Assembly: GCF_030409055.1 (NCBI RefSeq) | Contig: NZ_CP116619.1 | Span: forward strand, 343,628 to 407,627 | DNA length: 64,000 bases | Direction: 5' to 3' | Source of the DNA: Trichocoleus desertorum NBK24 | GTDB lineage: Bacteria; Cyanobacteriota; Cyanobacteriia; FACHB-46 | Shown: positions 42,127 to 50,391 of the stretch, piece by piece | How the letters are laid out: each line of letters starts with the position of its first letter | How positions within the stretch are numbered: position 1 is the first letter of the stretch | Notes under the pieces: model-generated | The model's input: the letters and a program-made list of their open reading frames with translations, nothing else | Databases searched by the model: none | Told to the model about the DNA's origin: nothing | Position numbers and translations under genes: made by a program

Positions 42127-42855
42127 ATGGCGATCGATAAAGGTATAGCTAGTCAACCAAAACCTATCAAGCACCACATTCAAATCGCTAGTTTAGTAGC
42201 GGTGAATCAGGAACTGAAAGCCCAAATTCAGCACTTAAAAGATGAGTTTCTAAATCAGAACAACTCACACATTGAAAACGAGCTAGACCTTTTTATTCAA
42301 CAGGCTGAAAAGAAGATCAAGCAGTTAGAAGCAGAAGCAGCACAACTGAAAGCACAAAATAGAGACCTACAGCAGCGTTTGTGGGATCAGGCCAAGGAGT
42401 TGGAATCCTGCTATGAGGAAGTGCAGCATACCAACCGAGAACTATGCCAAGCATTAGACTCCAACCAAGTTTCCTGTAGCGAGGCGATCGCCAGTGCCAA
42501 AGAAATCTTACGTGATGATCAGCCCAGCAGAGAAGCTCTAGCTAGGTTGCTTCAAGTAATTTATGGTCAAGACGTTAGGGCCAGAGATTTAGGAAGGCTT
42601 CGGAGATGGACATCTCCGAAGCCGCACTCTTCCTATTTAGCTAACGCTTACCCTTTATCTAAGCAAGCGATCGCAGCCCAGCAGCAGCGGGATCAAGCCA
42701 AAACTCAATCTTTGAGACTAAAAGCTCAATCTCAAGCTCTGAGGCACCAATCTTCAACGCTAAAAGCTCGATCTCAGGTATTGGAGACTCAATATCACGG
42801 GCTGAAAGCTCGATATCTCCAGTTCAAAGTGGCTGAGGGCGATCGCGCTAATTAA
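42127..42855 (+). CDS. Coiled-coil protein, function unknown
   Basis: 242 residues from ATG 42127 (TTG 42121 is also in frame). Long heptad stretches dominate: ENELDLFIQQAEKKIKQLEA, LKAQNRDLQQRLWDQAKELE, and a C-terminal repetitive part in which 'LKA-x-S/Y-x-x-L' recurs (LRLKAQSQALRHQSSTLKA, LETQYHGLKARYLQF). There is no membrane segment or catalytic motif. The middle (residues about 155-170, RLRRWTSPKPHSS) breaks the coil and is encoded by a perfect palindrome. The function is not recognised; structural or scaffold roles are usual for such proteins. Confidence 0.65.
   Translation: MAIDKGIASQPKPIKHHIQIASLVAVNQELKAQIQHLKDEFLNQNNSHIENELDLFIQQAEKKIKQLEAEAAQLKAQNRDLQQRLWDQAKELESCYEEVQHTNRELCQALDSNQVSCSEAIASAKEILRDDQPSREALARLLQVIYGQDVRARDLGRLRRWTSPKPHSSYLANAYPLSKQAIAAQQQRDQAKTQSLRLKAQSQALRHQSSTLKARSQVLETQYHGLKARYLQFKVAEGDRAN
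42596..42623. repeat. Perfect 12-bp hairpin inside a coding region
   Basis: GGCTTCGGAGAT (42596-42607), loop GGAC, ATCTCCGAAGCC (42612-42623). It lies within the coiled-coil gene and coincides with a break in the heptads. It resembles in style, though not in sequence, the palindrome at 42036. Confidence 0.8.
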
Positions 42856-42889
42856 TTCACCATTACCTTTCAAGTTCTGGCTGTCGAGA

Positions 42890-44284
42890 TTACAACAAAC
42901 CTGCCGTTTCGTAGAGCCGTCTCAGCGTAGCGGTAATCTTAACGCCGTATTGCAAATCTGCGGTCCAGCGACCACTGAGTTGCTCAACTAAAGGCGCGAT
43001 GCCACGAGTGACAAAGCGGAATCGGGGGTCTACTACGTCTTGTACCAAAGGCTCAGTGCTGGCATAGGCTTTGAGATGCTGAATGTGAGCACGCACCCCA
43101 ATCCGAGCACTGGGGAAAGATGCCCCCGTGTCAGCCCCGCCGACCGTTCCTAAGCCAGCAAAGTTGTTTTGTGAAGGCTTGAGATCACCACCAAAGCGCA
43201 AAAAGCCTGTCTCTACACACATTTGGCAAAAGGCAATATCATAATTCACGCCTTCTATGCTGGCTTCCTCGCGGTAGAGCTTCGGCAAATCGGGGAACTG
43301 AGTCAAAGCATTCTCATTATTAGATTTGAGAAACATCATTAGCTGGACTTCGGAAGTATTGCCGTTGCTCATGATGCGATCGAGTTGACCCGGACAAATG
43401 GAGAGGATCGATCGCAAAATCACCGTTCGGCTAGCGCTATCCCAACCAACAGAAATATTTAACTCCCGCAAATCTACGGCTCGGATGTAGACAATATTGC
43501 GGTAATTAATCCGGCGAATATTAGGAGCTTTAGTCAGATCCACCCGCAAGCGATCGGCTAGATCAACGGGAATATAAGCGTTTCCATTCACGACAATCCC
43601 CTGCTCACCATAGAGAGAGCCGTTGATATTGATGTTGGCGGGCGTATAGGTGCCAGTTGGCGGTACAGGGGTAGGGGTGGGAGTTGGCGTGGGAGTCGGT
43701 GTAGGGGTGGGGATGGACGCATCGACCGCTCGGCTCCAAGCGGCTAAGCCATCAGCAATGCCTAAGGCAATATCACGGCGACGGTTTTGAATCAAAAAGC
43801 GATCGTCTGGATTGGTTAAGAAGCCCACTTCCATCAACAGCGAAGCAGGAACCACTTGACGGCAGAAAACTAAGCTGCCCACTCCGGTAGTAGTATCAGG
43901 TCTGGCCCCTCGGCTTGGCAGTTGGGGTACTCGGCGCAGCAGGGCCAGCAGCAGCAGTTCTGAGTGAGCTTTGCGCTCGTCGTTGTTGGCAATATAAAAA
44001 ACGCTGGCTCCTCGGATAGAGGGATCAGAAAAAGCATCGGAATGGATTTCTAGGGCAACGTCACCTACACGCCCGCGACTGTTGATCCAGGAGATGGTCC
44101 CCGCTAGGCTAAGGTCATCCGGTACGGCCAAAACTTCAAACCCGCGCGATCGCAGTTCGGTTACAATCAAATCCCGCAGCAGGATCATTTCTCTGGCTTC
44201 TGTGGTGCCACCTGCGATCGCGCCTGGGTCGATTCTGCCGCTCTCGTTCCCACCATGACCTGCCGAAATAAAGATCCGTCCCAT
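42890..44284 (-). CDS. N-acetylmuramoyl-L-alanine amidase fused to glucosaminidase-like domain
   Basis: 464 residues. Residues 1-190 are an Amidase_3 domain: zinc ligands His10 (FISAGHGGNES), Glu30 (GTTEAREM) and His81 (ALEIHSDAF), with the catalytic Glu in LLMEVGFLTNPDD. A Thr-Pro dipeptide repeat linker (about 195-212) follows. Residues about 220-290 resemble a copper-amine-oxidase-N-like stalk domain (GIVVNGNAYIPVDLADRL, SVGWDSASRTVIL). The last 170 residues look like a glucosaminidase (NYDIAFCQMCVETGFLRFGG, NNFAGLGTVGG, HIQHLKAYAS). Together they could cut both peptide and sugar bonds of peptidoglycan. No signal peptide is visible at the predicted start. Confidence 0.85.
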   Translation of the reverse strand: MGRIFISAGHGGNESGRIDPGAIAGGTTEAREMILLRDLIVTELRSRGFEVLAVPDDLSLAGTISWINSRGRVGDVALEIHSDAFSDPSIRGASVFYIANNDERKAHSELLLLALLRRVPQLPSRGARPDTTTGVGSLVFCRQVVPASLLMEVGFLTNPDDRFLIQNRRRDIALGIADGLAAWSRAVDASIPTPTPTPTPTPTPTPVPPTGTYTPANININGSLYGEQGIVVNGNAYIPVDLADRLRVDLTKAPNIRRINYRNIVYIRAVDLRELNISVGWDSASRTVILRSILSICPGQLDRIMSNGNTSEVQLMMFLKSNNENALTQFPDLPKLYREEASIEGVNYDIAFCQMCVETGFLRFGGDLKPSQNNFAGLGTVGGADTGASFPSARIGVRAHIQHLKAYASTEPLVQDVVDPRFRFVTRGIAPLVEQLSGRWTADLQYGVKITATLRRLYETAGLL

Positions 44285-44606
44285 CTGCGCTGTTTCCTCT
44301 AGAGCTAAAAATTATTGATATTTAGTGTTTATTTGAAAAGCTATGGTTAGCTGGCCTCTATAACAGCCCTTAGTAAATGAAATAGTAAATGAAATTACCC
44401 TTAACGAGTTGATTATGCCCAACCCAAAGCCAGAATACAGCCTCCAGCCCAAATCATCGTGATAATAACCGAACTTCAAGGGTTTAGAGTAACAGGTTTA
44501 GGCCCAAGGCAGTAACAGCTCAACTGTTGCCAAAATGCAACGGCTTGGCTGTTACTGAAACAACGGTAAGAATAGTAACTGAGTTCTACTTTTCGGCACA
44601 GGGTTA
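44285..44606. other. 322-bp spacer upstream of dnaG
   Basis: It lies between divergent genes. It holds a structured inverted repeat (44510-44557) 49 bases before dnaG. The rest is AT-rich with no ORF or RNA gene seen. Confidence 0.5.
44510..44557 (+). promoter_or_regulatory. Two-tier inverted repeat in the dnaG leader
   Basis: Outer arms CAGTAACAGC (44510-44519) and GCTGTTACTG (44548-44557) are exact complements. Inside, GTTGC (44526-44530) and GCAAC (44537-44541) pair around CAAAAT. The unpaired steps are six bases on each side, so the transcript would form a symmetric stem with an internal loop. It could be a protein-binding site on DNA or an RNA attenuator of primase expression. Confidence 0.5.
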
Positions 44607-46649
44607 ATGGACATTCCTCGGCTGCATCCTGACACTATTGAGCAAGTCAAGCAAAAAGCTGACATTGTCGATATAGTTTCTGAGCATGTCGTGCTGCGGA
44701 AACAGGGAAAAGACTTTGTCGGGCTTTGCCCGTTCCATGATGACAAGTCTCCGAGCTTCAGCGTCAGTCCCAGCAAGCAGTTTTACTATTGCTTTAGCTG
44801 TGGAGCTGGAGGCAACACGATCAAGTTTCTGATGGAGTTGGGCAAAAACTCTTTCAGCGATGTGGTGCTGGATCTGGCCCGGCGCTACCAGGTCAATGTC
44901 AAAACTTTGGCTCCAGAACAGCGCCAAGAACTGCAACGGCAGCTTTCGGTGCGGGAGCAGTTGTATGAAATTTTGTCCATTACGGCTAAGTTCTACGAGC
45001 ATGCCCTGCGACAACCTCAAGGAAAGGTCGCCCTAGACTACTTACAAGATTCTCGGCACTTGAGCCAGGAAACCATTCAGCAGTTTCAATTGGGTTACGC
45101 TCCAGCGGGTTGGGAGACGCTGTACGGCTATTTGGTAGACCAGAAGCATTATCCGGTGGAATTGGTAGACCAAGCGGGGTTGATTTTGCCGCGCAAATCG
45201 GGGGGTGGCTACTATGACCGCTTCCGCGATCGCCTGATGATCCCGATTCTAGATATTCAGGGTCGCGTGATTGGCTTTGGGGGCCGCACCCTCAGCGATG
45301 AGCAACCCAAGTACCTCAACTCCCCGGATACCGACCTGTTTGACAAAGGCAAAACTCTGTATGGGCTAGACAAGGCCCGCGCCGCGATCGCCAAGCAAGA
45401 CCAAGCAGTAGTCGTAGAAGGCTATTTTGACGTGATTGCCCTGCATGCGGCGGGAATTACCAATGTGGTCGCGTCTTTAGGCACTGCCTTGAGTGTGGCC
45501 CAAGTGAAACAACTGCTGCGCTACAGCGAGTCGAAGCAGGTTGTATTCAACTTTGATGCTGATGCTGCGGGAGTGAAGGCGGCAGAACGGGCGATCGGGG
45601 AAGTGGCTGACTTGGCGTATCAAGGCCAGGTGCAGTTGCGGGTGCTGAATATCCCCGAAGGCAAAGACCCCGACGAGTTTTTGCACACTCATTCTCCAGA
45701 GCATTACCGCAGCTTGCTAGAAAGAGCGCCCCTCTGGTTAGACTGGCAAATTCAGCAAGCACTCCAAGGCCAAGACCTCAGGCAAGCCGACCAGTTTCAG
45801 CAGTCGATTCTGGCGATCGTCAAGCTATTGGGCAATTTACCCAATACACCCCTGCGAACTCACTACATTCATCAGTGTGCTGGGTTTTTGAGCCAAGGGG
45901 ATGCCCGACTAGCCCTGCAACTCGAAGAAAATCTCCGTACCCAGGTGCGGGGGCAGCGTTGGCACGGGCGATCGCAAAAATGGGAAAAACCCACCGACTA
46001 CACCCTACGGGAAGCAGCCGAAGCGCAACTCCTCCGCATCTACATCCACTGTCCTGCCCATCGCCTAGAAGTTCATGCGGCTCTCAAGCAACGCGAGTTA
46101 GAGTTTAGTTTGTCTCATCACCGCTTTTTGTGGCGGCAAATTCTTGACATTGAAGAACCAACTATTGATGAGGAGACCCGTGACTCACTTACTTTGCGCT
46201 TTGATAAGGGCGAAGATAAATGGGTGACTGATTGGGAAGAGAATACGGAGGTTGACTTACTCACGGCGCTGCAAGACCGTTGTACAGAGTCTCCAGAAGA
46301 AATTAAGCGAGTCTTGCACATTCTCCAACTCGACGAAACCGCCAAGCTAGATATTCTGCGTCCTAGTTTAGCGATTCGCACCGCCACTGCCAGCCTAGAG
46401 CGAATTATGTGCGAGAAACGTTGTCGTCATCTGCTAAAAATGTGGGAAGAAGCCACTCAAGCGATTCTGGCTGACCCCGACAAAGTACAAATTTTAGATT
46501 CTCTAGAACAGAGCTTAGATGCGGCTTTTGATACGGAGGCACTGCGATTTCAAAAGCTGTTTTACGACGAAAGACGCTATCTGCAAGAACTCGATCGCCA
46601 ACGCTGTGTTACGCCACTCGACCTATTAGAAGTACCTCAGTTGGGCTAG
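44607..46649 (+). CDS. dnaG: DNA primase
   Basis: 680 residues. The N-terminal zinc-binding CHC2 domain has the C-x2-H-x(~17)-C-x2-C set in [15 protein letters not shown] and [10 protein letters not shown]. The catalytic core includes [20 protein letters not shown] and [19 protein letters not shown]. The Toprim domain has the acidic Glu in [17 protein letters not shown] and the D-x-D in [17 protein letters not shown]. The C-terminal third is the helicase-interacting helical domain. It makes RNA primers for replication. Its stop codon overlaps the stop of the convergent pentapeptide gene by four bases (CTAG). Confidence 0.96.
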   Translation: MDIPRLHPDTIEQVKQKADIVDIVSEHVVLRKQGKDFVGLCPFHDDKSPSFSVSPSKQFYYCFSCGAGGNTIKFLMELGKNSFSDVVLDLARRYQVNVKTLAPEQRQELQRQLSVREQLYEILSITAKFYEHALRQPQGKVALDYLQDSRHLSQETIQQFQLGYAPAGWETLYGYLVDQKHYPVELVDQAGLILPRKSGGGYYDRFRDRLMIPILDIQGRVIGFGGRTLSDEQPKYLNSPDTDLFDKGKTLYGLDKARAAIAKQDQAVVVEGYFDVIALHAAGITNVVASLGTALSVAQVKQLLRYSESKQVVFNFDADAAGVKAAERAIGEVADLAYQGQVQLRVLNIPEGKDPDEFLHTHSPEHYRSLLERAPLWLDWQIQQALQGQDLRQADQFQQSILAIVKLLGNLPNTPLRTHYIHQCAGFLSQGDARLALQLEENLRTQVRGQRWHGRSQKWEKPTDYTLREAAEAQLLRIYIHCPAHRLEVHAALKQRELEFSLSHHRFLWRQILDIEEPTIDEETRDSLTLRFDKGEDKWVTDWEENTEVDLLTALQDRCTESPEEIKRVLHILQLDETAKLDILRPSLAIRTATASLERIMCEKRCRHLLKMWEEATQAILADPDKVQILDSLEQSLDAAFDTEALRFQKLFYDERRYLQELDRQRCVTPLDLLEVPQLG

Positions 46650-47206
46650 TCGCAGTAAAGCGTGTCGCGGGTATCGCGTCCAGTCACAGGGTTAGTGCCT
46701 TTAGCCACCTTACAAAGCAAAGCTTGAGCATCTTGGCGGAACTCTACATCAGTAAAATCTGCGCCATCGATTACGGCTCTCTCAAACTTAGCATTGAAGG
46801 CAAAGGCTCCTTCGAGAATGGCATTGGTCAAATTCGCGTCTGATAGGCGGGCTGTATCTAGGGTGGCGTTGCTGAGGTTTGCTCCCTCTAAATTGGCAGC
46901 TTCCAAGTTGGCTCCAAAGAAACTCACGCCTCGCAAATCTGTGTGGCTAAGATTAATACCGCGCAGGTTGGCTTTAGTAAAGCTGGAGTCTACTAAAACA
47001 CGGCCCGAAAAGTCAGCTCCCACTAAGAAAGCCTTGTTATAGTCCTCAGCCCAAGCAGGAGTCGCGATCGCCCCCCAAATCATCACCCCAGCCAAGGCCA
47101 TCAAGAACAAACTGAAACAAGCAGCAGCTAGGCGTTGATACCAAGCTATCTTCACTTCATTCTGAATTGGGTTCTGCATCAATGGGAAACCATACCTTCT
47201 GTCCAT
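46646..47206 (-). CDS. Pentapeptide-repeat protein with N-terminal signal
   Basis: 186 residues from 47206; the in-frame Met at 47179 gives a more standard signal peptide ([20 protein letters not shown], then a hydrophobic run and ATPAWAED). The mature part has A(D/N)Lxx pentapeptides building a right-handed quadrilateral beta-helix: [80 protein letters not shown]. The ending ([20 protein letters not shown]) has two Cys and is like luminal pentapeptide proteins of cyanobacteria. Export to the thylakoid lumen or periplasm is likely; the function is unknown. Confidence 0.88.
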   Translation of the reverse strand: MDRRYGFPLMQNPIQNEVKIAWYQRLAAACFSLFLMALAGVMIWGAIATPAWAEDYNKAFLVGADFSGRVLVDSSFTKANLRGINLSHTDLRGVSFFGANLEAANLEGANLSNATLDTARLSDANLTNAILEGAFAFNAKFERAVIDGADFTDVEFRQDAQALLCKVAKGTNPVTGRDTRDTLYCD

Positions 47207-47211
47207 CTCGC

Positions 47212-47251
47212 GTACTTTGTACTTTTTTTGTACTTATCTTTTTTTGTACTT
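47212..47251 (-). repeat. Four GTACTT (AAGTAC) direct repeats before the pentapeptide gene
   Basis: GTACTT starts at 47212, 47219, 47230 and 47246, separated by T-runs. On the gene's strand this is AAGTAC with A-rich spacers, immediately upstream of the start codon. The spacing (7, 11, 16) is uneven, so slippage between homopolymers is as likely as an operator. Confidence 0.6.
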
Positions 47252-47450
47252 GACTGACGTGACTATGACGAATCAGTGAGTCTGGGAGCCACTGTCAATC
47301 CGCCAGGTTGATTCTAAGCCCAACCCTGAGCGATCGCAGCGACCCCATCCCTGATCCTACCTGAAGCTGTCAGCCTCCTTCGCGAAACAGGAGAGTCGTA
47401 ACGTAGGTTCAAGTTTCGTTAAGCTGGACTCGGAGTAAATTGGAACCGTC

Positions 47451-48047
47451 ATGAATCCTGCACCACCGCAACCCCCGCGATCGCCCCGCTCGTCTCAGTC
47501 CAAGGGCGAAATTGGGTTGTTGGGAGAAGCCTTGGTTGCGGAGTGGTTAAAAGCTCAAGGTTGGGTAGTGCTACATCAGCGTTGGCATTGTCGTTGGGGC
47601 GAAATTGACCTGATTGCCCAACAACCTGCGACCCAACAACCTGCAACCCAACCTGCAACGCCAGGACAAAGGCGATCGCCCTCAGCTTCGCTGGTATTCG
47701 TAGAAGTTAAAACTCGGAGTAGCAATAATTGGGATGCGGACGGATTGCTCGCCATCACTGCCCACAAGCAGAGCAAGCTCTGGCAGACAGCAGAATTATT
47801 TTTGTCCAGTCATCCTGAACTAGCAGAATTACCTTGTCGCTTTGATGTAGCGCTGGTGGCATGCCAAGCTCTATCAAAAGCCCAACCGCAGCCTGAAAAT
47901 ATTAGTGAAGACAAGATTCAGGCTGCAAGGTTGGCAATAAGCACTGCAATCAGCAATCGTAGAGAGGCGATCGCCCAAGGGCAACCTATTGCGATTGGCA
48001 GTTATAAACTGAGCTTTAAAGACTATATTCAAGCTGCTTTCACTTAA
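47451..48047 (+). CDS. yraN: YraN-family (UPF0102) putative endonuclease
   Basis: 198 residues. The restriction-endonuclease-like core is clear: GEIGLLGEALVAEWLKAQGW, HCRWGEIDLIAQQ (Glu and Asp of the PD-(D/E)xK-like site) and LVFVEVKTRSSNNWD (Glu-x-Lys). Family members are about 120-130 residues. This one has an insertion of tandem QPATQ units (about residues 63-75), evidently from a DNA tandem repeat, and a C-terminal extension (QAARLAISTAISNRREAIAQ). Its biological role is unsettled; it is thought to act in DNA repair or recombination. Confidence 0.88.
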   Translation: MNPAPPQPPRSPRSSQSKGEIGLLGEALVAEWLKAQGWVVLHQRWHCRWGEIDLIAQQPATQQPATQPATPGQRRSPSASLVFVEVKTRSSNNWDADGLLAITAHKQSKLWQTAELFLSSHPELAELPCRFDVALVACQALSKAQPQPENISEDKIQAARLAISTAISNRREAIAQGQPIAIGSYKLSFKDYIQAAFT

Positions 48048-48146
48048 TTCTGACTTGACTCTGATCTGCCCGACTGAATCTGCAAACCACGACCAAGCCG
48101 CTAAATAGTGAATGCTAGCGAGCAAGAGTTGTCGAAGAACTGAAGC

Positions 48147-48536
48147 TTAGGCCAACGTTTCGGGGCAATAGCCGAGTCCAAGCACAAACTGCTTGCGGAA
48201 TTCTTCAATCTCAGCCCGATCGGGACTGCCATGAGACACCACTGCCACTTGATAGCGTCGCATCACATCAATAGCAGACTGACCCGTCTCCAAACTCCAC
48301 AAAGCCATCTGAATGCGAATTTCTGGCTCGTAGGGAATGCCTAGCTCATTTAAGAAAGCTCGGAAATCTCCATCTTCCTGTGGGCTTAAGTAGCGATTCA
48401 TCTTGACCTTGACGACCCAGCCATCAATCTGATGAATGACAGTCATGAATCGAACAGGCATTAGCGTGGTGCCATGTAGGTGTTCGACGACTCTTAAGGT
48501 TAGGCTGGCATTGCCAAGGTAGTAGAGATATTCCAT
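48147..48536 (-). CDS. Cyanobacterial-type protein of unknown function
   Basis: 129 residues, soluble. It begins MEYLYYLGNASLTLRVVEHL, then VRFMTVIHQIDGWVVKVKMN, IPYEPEIRIQMALWSLETGQ and IEEFRKQFVLGLGYCPETLA. Alternating strands and helices suggest a compact domain, not membrane-associated. I do not recognise a family. It stands alone between yraN (convergent) and queA (divergent). Confidence 0.6.
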   Translation of the reverse strand: MEYLYYLGNASLTLRVVEHLHGTTLMPVRFMTVIHQIDGWVVKVKMNRYLSPQEDGDFRAFLNELGIPYEPEIRIQMALWSLETGQSAIDVMRRYQVAVVSHGSPDRAEIEEFRKQFVLGLGYCPETLA

Positions 48537-48685
48537 GTTTCTTCGGACCCAGCGAATGCTACATTTCTATTCTTACGGGGATTTGCTGAACTCGATAGGG
48601 GAAAAGCCCCCGCCCTCCTATGGGGGGTTCCACCCAATATTGTCCTAAATGTTGCCTCTCATCGCTTGTTGCAGACCACTCTGGT

Positions 48686-49852
48686 ATGAACTTCACGGCC
48701 AAACCTCACGATTTTAATTCTTCAGCTCAGCCCATCACTCCGGCGATCGCGCCTGAGCCTACCTCCGACCAATCACTGAGCGCCTATGACTACGAGCTAC
48801 CCGAAGAGAGAATTGCCCAAAACCCAGTAGAACCAAGGGATCAGGCTCGGCTGCTCGTCCTCAACTCCCCGACTCAGCATAGCCACCGCATCTTTCGGGA
48901 CTTGCCAGATCTCCTGCAACCGGGAGATTTGCTGGTGCTCAATAATACCCGTGTGATTCCAGCCAGGTTGTACGGTCGTAAGCCAGGGGGCGCTGCGATC
49001 GAAGTCTTGCTTCTAGAACCCCAACCCCAACCGGACTGCTGGCTGGCTTTAGTCAAACCTGGTCGGCGGCTGAAGCCAGGAGCAGAAATTGAGTTTAGCC
49101 CAGATCCAACTGCGCCACCTCGTTTGAAAGCCACGGTGTTAGCCACCGATGCCACGACCGGGGGGAGAATTGTGCAGTTTGAGGTGCCCAATGGAGAGTC
49201 ATTGCAGACACGGTTGGCCGAACTTGGTCAAGTGCCTTTGCCACCCTACATTACCCAATCTGAGGCAGAACCAGAGCGCTACCAAACGGTTTATGCAGCT
49301 CAGCCTGGAGCCGTGGCAGCCCCGACCGCAGGCTTGCACTTTACCCCTGAGCTATTGACACGGCTACAAGCTCAAGGCATTGACCAAGCTTTTGTTACTT
49401 TGCATGTCGGAGTTGGCACGTTTCGGCCCGTAGAAGCGGAGGATATTACTCAACACGCCATGCATAGCGAGTGGGTAGAAGTGCCAGCCGATACGGTTGC
49501 GAAGATTCAACAAACCAAAGCCCAAGGAGGGCGCGTGATTGCTGTGGGAACAACGGTCGTTCGCACCTTGGAAGGAGTAGCGCAGCAAGCTGAGCAGAAT
49601 GGCAACCAGCCTGGGGAATTGCAGCCTTACCAAGGCAAAGTGAATTTGTTTATTTATCCTGGCTATCGCTGGCGCGTGGTGGAAGGATTAATTACCAACT
49701 TCCATTTACCTTGCTCTAGTTTGCTGATGTTAGTTAGTGCGTTGGTGGGACGCCCACGCTTGATGGCTTTGTACAAGGAAGCGATCGCGGAACAGTATCG
49801 TTTCTATTCGTTTGGAGATGCCATGTTGGTGTTACCAGAGGCCAGAATTTAA
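48686..49852 (+). CDS. queA: S-adenosylmethionine:tRNA ribosyltransferase-isomerase
   Basis: 388 residues from ATG 48686; the frame is open to 48620 but the extra part is not family-like. After a variable 30-residue start come the conserved motifs: LSAYDYELPEERIAQNPVEP, LVLNNTRVIPARLYGRKPGG, IEVLLLEPQPQPDCWLALVK, GAVAAPTAGLHFTPELLTRL and FVTLHVGVGTFRPVEAEDI. The ending is VEGLITNFHLPCSSLLMLVS and YRFYSFGDAMLV. It makes epoxyqueuosine in tRNA from preQ1 and SAM. A rhodanese gene starts 14 bases after its stop, probably in the same operon. Confidence 0.95.
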   Translation: MNFTAKPHDFNSSAQPITPAIAPEPTSDQSLSAYDYELPEERIAQNPVEPRDQARLLVLNSPTQHSHRIFRDLPDLLQPGDLLVLNNTRVIPARLYGRKPGGAAIEVLLLEPQPQPDCWLALVKPGRRLKPGAEIEFSPDPTAPPRLKATVLATDATTGGRIVQFEVPNGESLQTRLAELGQVPLPPYITQSEAEPERYQTVYAAQPGAVAAPTAGLHFTPELLTRLQAQGIDQAFVTLHVGVGTFRPVEAEDITQHAMHSEWVEVPADTVAKIQQTKAQGGRVIAVGTTVVRTLEGVAQQAEQNGNQPGELQPYQGKVNLFIYPGYRWRVVEGLITNFHLPCSSLLMLVSALVGRPRLMALYKEAIAEQYRFYSFGDAMLVLPEARI

Positions 49853-49866
49853 TTGTAGGTACGGAC

Positions 49867-50382
49867 ATGAATATGGGTATGGGGCGATCGCTCGTCTTCA
49901 AGTTACTTAGACGCTGGATTGCTTGGCAATACCCTCAAGTCCGTTGGGTCACGACTATAGAACTGGCTAAATGGCGCAAAAATCCTGCTCGAATCCAACC
50001 GCTATTATTAGATGCCCGAACTGCGGCTGAGTATGAGGTCAGCCATTTAGAAACAGCCCAACGGATCGATCCAGCTACTCCTGACTTGACCGCTCTGAAC
50101 CAGATTAATAAAAATAAGCCCGTAGTCGTCTACTGCTCAATTGGGTATCGCAGCGCTAAAGTCGCGGCCCAATTGCAGCAGGCAGGATTCACGCAGGTTT
50201 ATGACTTAGAGGGCAGCATTTTTCAGTGGGCCAACGAAGCACGACCTCTCTTTCAAGCCGAGCAACCCACGACCCAAGTGCATCCCTACAACGCTCAGTG
50301 GGGCTTATTGCTCAAGCCTGAGTATCGGGCAGAGTGCCAGGAAAGCTCATCCCCAGGCTCATCTCCAACCTCTCCAAATTGA
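49867..50382 (+). CDS. Rhodanese-like domain protein
   Basis: 171 residues. Signals of a rhodanese: LLLDARTAAEYEVSHLETAQ, then the catalytic-loop Cys in VVVYCSIGYRSAKVAAQLQQ and VYDLEGSIFQWANE. The first 30 residues are basic and aromatic (SLVFKLLRRWIAWQYPQVRW). Rhodaneses move sulfur or act as phosphatase-like or redox modules; CSIGYRS fits a sulfurtransferase loop. It lies 14 bases after queA, which suggests co-transcription, possibly a tRNA-modification or sulfur link. Confidence 0.88.
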   Translation: MNMGMGRSLVFKLLRRWIAWQYPQVRWVTTIELAKWRKNPARIQPLLLDARTAAEYEVSHLETAQRIDPATPDLTALNQINKNKPVVVYCSIGYRSAKVAAQLQQAGFTQVYDLEGSIFQWANEARPLFQAEQPTTQVHPYNAQWGLLLKPEYRAECQESSSPGSSPTSPN

Positions 50383-50391
50383 AGACATACC

